From Cladocopium goreaui (lineage: Eukaryota; Sar; Dinophyceae; Suessiales; Symbiodiniaceae), in the NCBI GenBank assembly GCA_947184155.2, contig CAMXCT020006648.1, positions 124,001-188,000 of the forward strand: DNA of 64,000 nt, given 5' to 3'. A program made the position numbers and the translations under genes. The notes under the pieces were generated by a model. The model was given only the letters and a program-made list of their open reading frames with translations. It ran no database searches and was not told where the DNA came from. Below are positions 61,138 through 64,000 of the stretch, in pieces; the stretch's first letter is position 1; each line of letters begins with the position of its first letter.

Positions 61138-62600
61138 CCTCGACACTCCACACCTCACACTGCACACTGCACTCTTCGCACTCCAAACTTCAAACTTCAC
61201 ACTCCACACTTCACACTCCACACTTCTCACTTCTCACTGCTTCCTTCACACTCCAAACCTCACACTTCACACTTCACACTTCACACTGCACACTTCACAC
61301 TTCACAGTCCACACTTCACACTTCACACTTCACAGTCCACACTTCACACTTCACACTTCACAGTCCACACTTCACACTTCGTACTTCACAGTCCACACTT
61401 CACACTTCACAGTCCACACTTCTCACTTCGCATTTCACACTTCACACTCCACATTTCACACTTCTCACTTCTCACTGCTTCCTTCACACTCCAAACTCCA
61501 AACTTCACACTTCACACTTCTCACTTCGCACTTCACACTCCACACTTCTCACTTCTCACTGCTTCCTTCACACTCCTAACTTCACACTTCTCACTTCGCA
61601 CTTCACACTCCACACTTCACACTCCACACTTCACACTTCTCACTTCTCACTGCTTCCTTTCCACTCCAAACTTCACACTCCAAAACTCACACTTCACACT
61701 TCTCACTTCGCACTTCGCACTCCATACTTCACTCACACTTCACACTTCACAGTCCACACTTCACACTTCTCACTGCTTCCTTCACACTCCAAACCTCACA
61801 CTTCACACTTCACACTTCACGCTGCGCTCTTCGCACTCCACACTTCCCAGTCCACACTTCACACTTCTCACTTCTCACTTCGCACTTCTCACTGCTTCCT
61901 TCACACTCCAAACTTCACACTTCTCACTTCGCACTTCACACTCCACACTTCACAGTCCACACTTCACACTTCTCACTTCTCACTGCTTCCTTCCCACTCC
62001 AAACTTCACACTCCAAACTTCACACTTCACACTTCTCACTCCGCACTTCACACTCCACACTTCACTCACACTTCACACTTCACAGTCCACACTTCACACT
62101 TCTCACTGCTTCCTTCACACTCCAAACCTCACACTTCACACTTCACACTCCGCTCTTCGCACTCCACACTGCACAGTCCACACTTCACACTTCTCACTTC
62201 ACACTTCTCACTTCTCACTGCTCCCTTCACACTCCACACTTCACACTTCTCACTTCGCACTTCACACTCCACACTTCACAGTCCACACTTCACACTTCTC
62301 ACTTCTCACTGCTTCCTTCCCACTCCAAACTTCACACTCCAAACTTCACACTTCTCACTTCGCACTTCGCACTTCACACTCCACACTTCACTCACACTTC
62401 ACACTTCACAGTCCACACTTCACACTTCTCACTGCTTCCTTCACACTCCAAACCTCACACTTCACACTTCACACTTCACACTGCGCTCTTCGCGCTCCAA
62501 ACTTAAACTTCACACTCCACACTTCACACTTCTCACTTCCCACTGCTTCCTTCACACTGCACACTTCACACTGCACTCTTCACGCCCCACACTTCACACT
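61138..62600. repeat. CACTTCACACTTCTCACTTC minisatellite (~1.46 kb)
   Basis: Units CACTTCA, CACTCCA, CAGTCCA and TCACTGCTTCCTT arranged in higher-order blocks of about 180-340 bp. The plus strand has very few G, so it is strongly strand-asymmetric. The 500-residue frames are made of His/Thr/Ser/Leu/Phe only and are not genes. Confidence 0.96.
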
Positions 62601-62627
62601 GCTCTAAACCTACGTGCAACAAAAAAA

Positions 62628-63645
62628 CACTAGCGCCAAAATGGAGAAAATCTGCTAACAAATCCATGTCACAGCCTTCATGCAGCCACTCCAATACGAT
62701 TTACGAGATCGAGCTGCAAAAGACAATAGTATGACAAATGCAGCCACAGCACGAAGCAACCTTGACGCAGCCATTACAATGCGATCTGCAGAGACTGAGT
62801 TGCAAAACACAATAGAACTACGCGCAACGGCGTCAGAAATTGTAGCTCCAAAACCGGATCTCGACGCCAGAGCGAAAAAAAGACGATTTTGAAGCGCTTT
62901 TTAAAGGGATTTTTAGAAGGAAAATCACTAGCGCCAAAATGGAGAAAATCTGCTGACAAATCACTGTGGCAGCCTTCATGCAGCCACTCCAATACGATTT
63001 ACGAAGTCGAGCTGCAAAAGACAATAGTATGACAAATGCAGCCACAGCACGAAGCAACCTTGACGCAGCCATTACAATGCGATCTGCAGAGACTGAGTTG
63101 CAAAGCACAATAGAACTACGCGCAACGGCGTCAGAAATTGTAGCTCCAAAACCGGATCTCGACGCCAGAGCGAAAAAAAGACGATTTTGAAGCACTTTTA
63201 AAAAGGATTTTTAGAAGGAAAATCACTAGCGCCAAAATGGAGAAAATCTGCTGACAAATCACTGTCGCAGCCTTCATGCAGCCACTCCAATACGATTTAC
63301 GAGATCGAGCTGCAAAAGACAATAGTATGACAAATGCAGCCACAGCACGAAGCAACCTTGACGCAGCCATTACATTGCGATCTGCAGAGACTGAGTTGCA
63401 AAACACAATAGAACTACGCGCAACGGCGTCGGAAATTGTAGCTCCAAAACCGGATCTCGACGCCAGAGCGAAAAAAAGACGATTTTGAAGCACTTTTTAA
63501 AGGGATTTTTAGAAGGAAAATCACTAGCGCCAAAATGGAGAAAATCTGCTGACAAATCACTGTGGCAGCCTTCATGCAGCCACTCCAATACGATTTACGA
63601 AGTCCAGCTGCAAAAGACAATAGTATTACGTATGCAGCCAAAGCA
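62628..63645. repeat. 298-bp tandem repeat (3 full units plus a partial)
   Basis: Units start with CACTAGCGCCAAAATGGAGA at 62628, 62926, 63224 and 63522. They are nearly identical; each carries a ~70-74-codon plus-strand frame starting MQPLQYDLR and ending AKKRRF. Since 298 is not divisible by 3, the frames are separate, and no gene evidence beyond openness exists. Confidence 0.95.
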
Positions 63646-64000
63646 GGAAGCAACCTTGCAATCCCATTTGCATTGCGGGAAGGATACTACAGTTGCAAAT
63701 CACAATGGAATTCCATTGGCAACTCATCCACCAGCGCCACTTGCAATCCCATTTACATTGCGGGAACGATCCTACAGTTGCAATTCACAATGGAATTCTG
63801 TCGACCGCACATAGACGAAACACAGTTGAAACCCCGTTTACAATGCGGAACCGATCCGAGACCGATCCGACCATGATCCGAGGATGATCCGATGATGATC
63901 CGACCACACACGAGACCGTCTCGCACCCGTCGCACCGCAGAGGTAGATCATCGAAGTTCGTGGACACACTTTGTATGGAAAAACATAGGGTTTCGTGCAT
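63646..64000. other. Diverged repeat tail, no gene seen
   Basis: Short repeated segment GGGA(A)NGAT(A/C)CTACAGTTGCAA (twice), then GATCCGA repeats at 63852-63902. No exon of the reductase N-terminus recognised. Confidence 0.6.

Noticed and set aside
61095-62633. Two plus-strand frames of about 500 codons (Ser/Thr/His/Leu/Phe)
   Set aside because: Translation of a C/T-rich minisatellite; equally open in two frames, no start context or splice signals.

Overview
This window is eukaryotic nuclear DNA, most likely from a dinoflagellate (Symbiodiniaceae-like; genus not settled). Coding sequence appears only as short GC-rich islands of 18-128 bp in AT-rich, repeat-rich DNA. When the islands are translated on the minus strand and joined, every acceptor but two is AG followed by G. 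The intron donors are a mixture of GT, GC and GA, which is the known dinoflagellate pattern. No bacterial-type gene organisation is present. Long reading frames in the window are almost all products of simple repeats.

Two genes could be assembled exon by exon, both on the minus strand. The first ("host" gene) runs from 61005 down to 4667 and continues past my evidence at both ends. Its 37 visible exons encode 545 residues of a fused sulphate-assimilation enzyme: a CysH-type (P)APS reductase domain (exons H1 to early H11, with the ECGIH active-site motif), followed by an ATP sulfurylase domain (from H11, with [27 protein letters not shown] and [13 protein letters not shown]). The exons average 44 bp, so about 2.9 % of the locus is coding.

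The second gene lies entirely inside one 16.6-kb intron of the first (7819-24415), on the same strand. It is a complete 17-exon, 360-residue gene, from ATG at 23802 to TGA at 8028. It encodes an FSH1-type serine hydrolase (alpha/beta fold; Ser223, Asp277, His304) behind a short KGGILVR...GWVS module. The host reading frame resumes exactly after it: the exon ending GYVQ at 24.4 kb joins [10 protein letters not shown] at 7.8 kb, then VVKLSGTEF at 6.7 kb. A nested gene on the same strand as its host is the most unusual feature of the window.

Layout: 1-4.6 kb, no confident exon. 4.7-7.8 kb, C-terminal ATP sulfurylase exons. 8.0-23.8 kb, nested hydrolase gene. 24.4-44.9 kb, the rest of ATP sulfurylase, with a 78-bp satellite array and an assembly gap in the intron at 40.7-44.0 kb. 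45.4-61.0 kb, reductase exons, with an unexplained coding island at 53.9-54.5 kb. 61.1-64 kb, a C/T-rich minisatellite and a 298-bp tandem repeat. The introns hold at least four families of short inverted-repeat elements (MITE-like) and many microsatellites.

The exon models come from reading the sequence and from family knowledge only; no alignment or transcript was available. The strongest internal check is that the reading frame stays open and in phase across all junctions of both genes, with one host junction (H24/H25) less certain.
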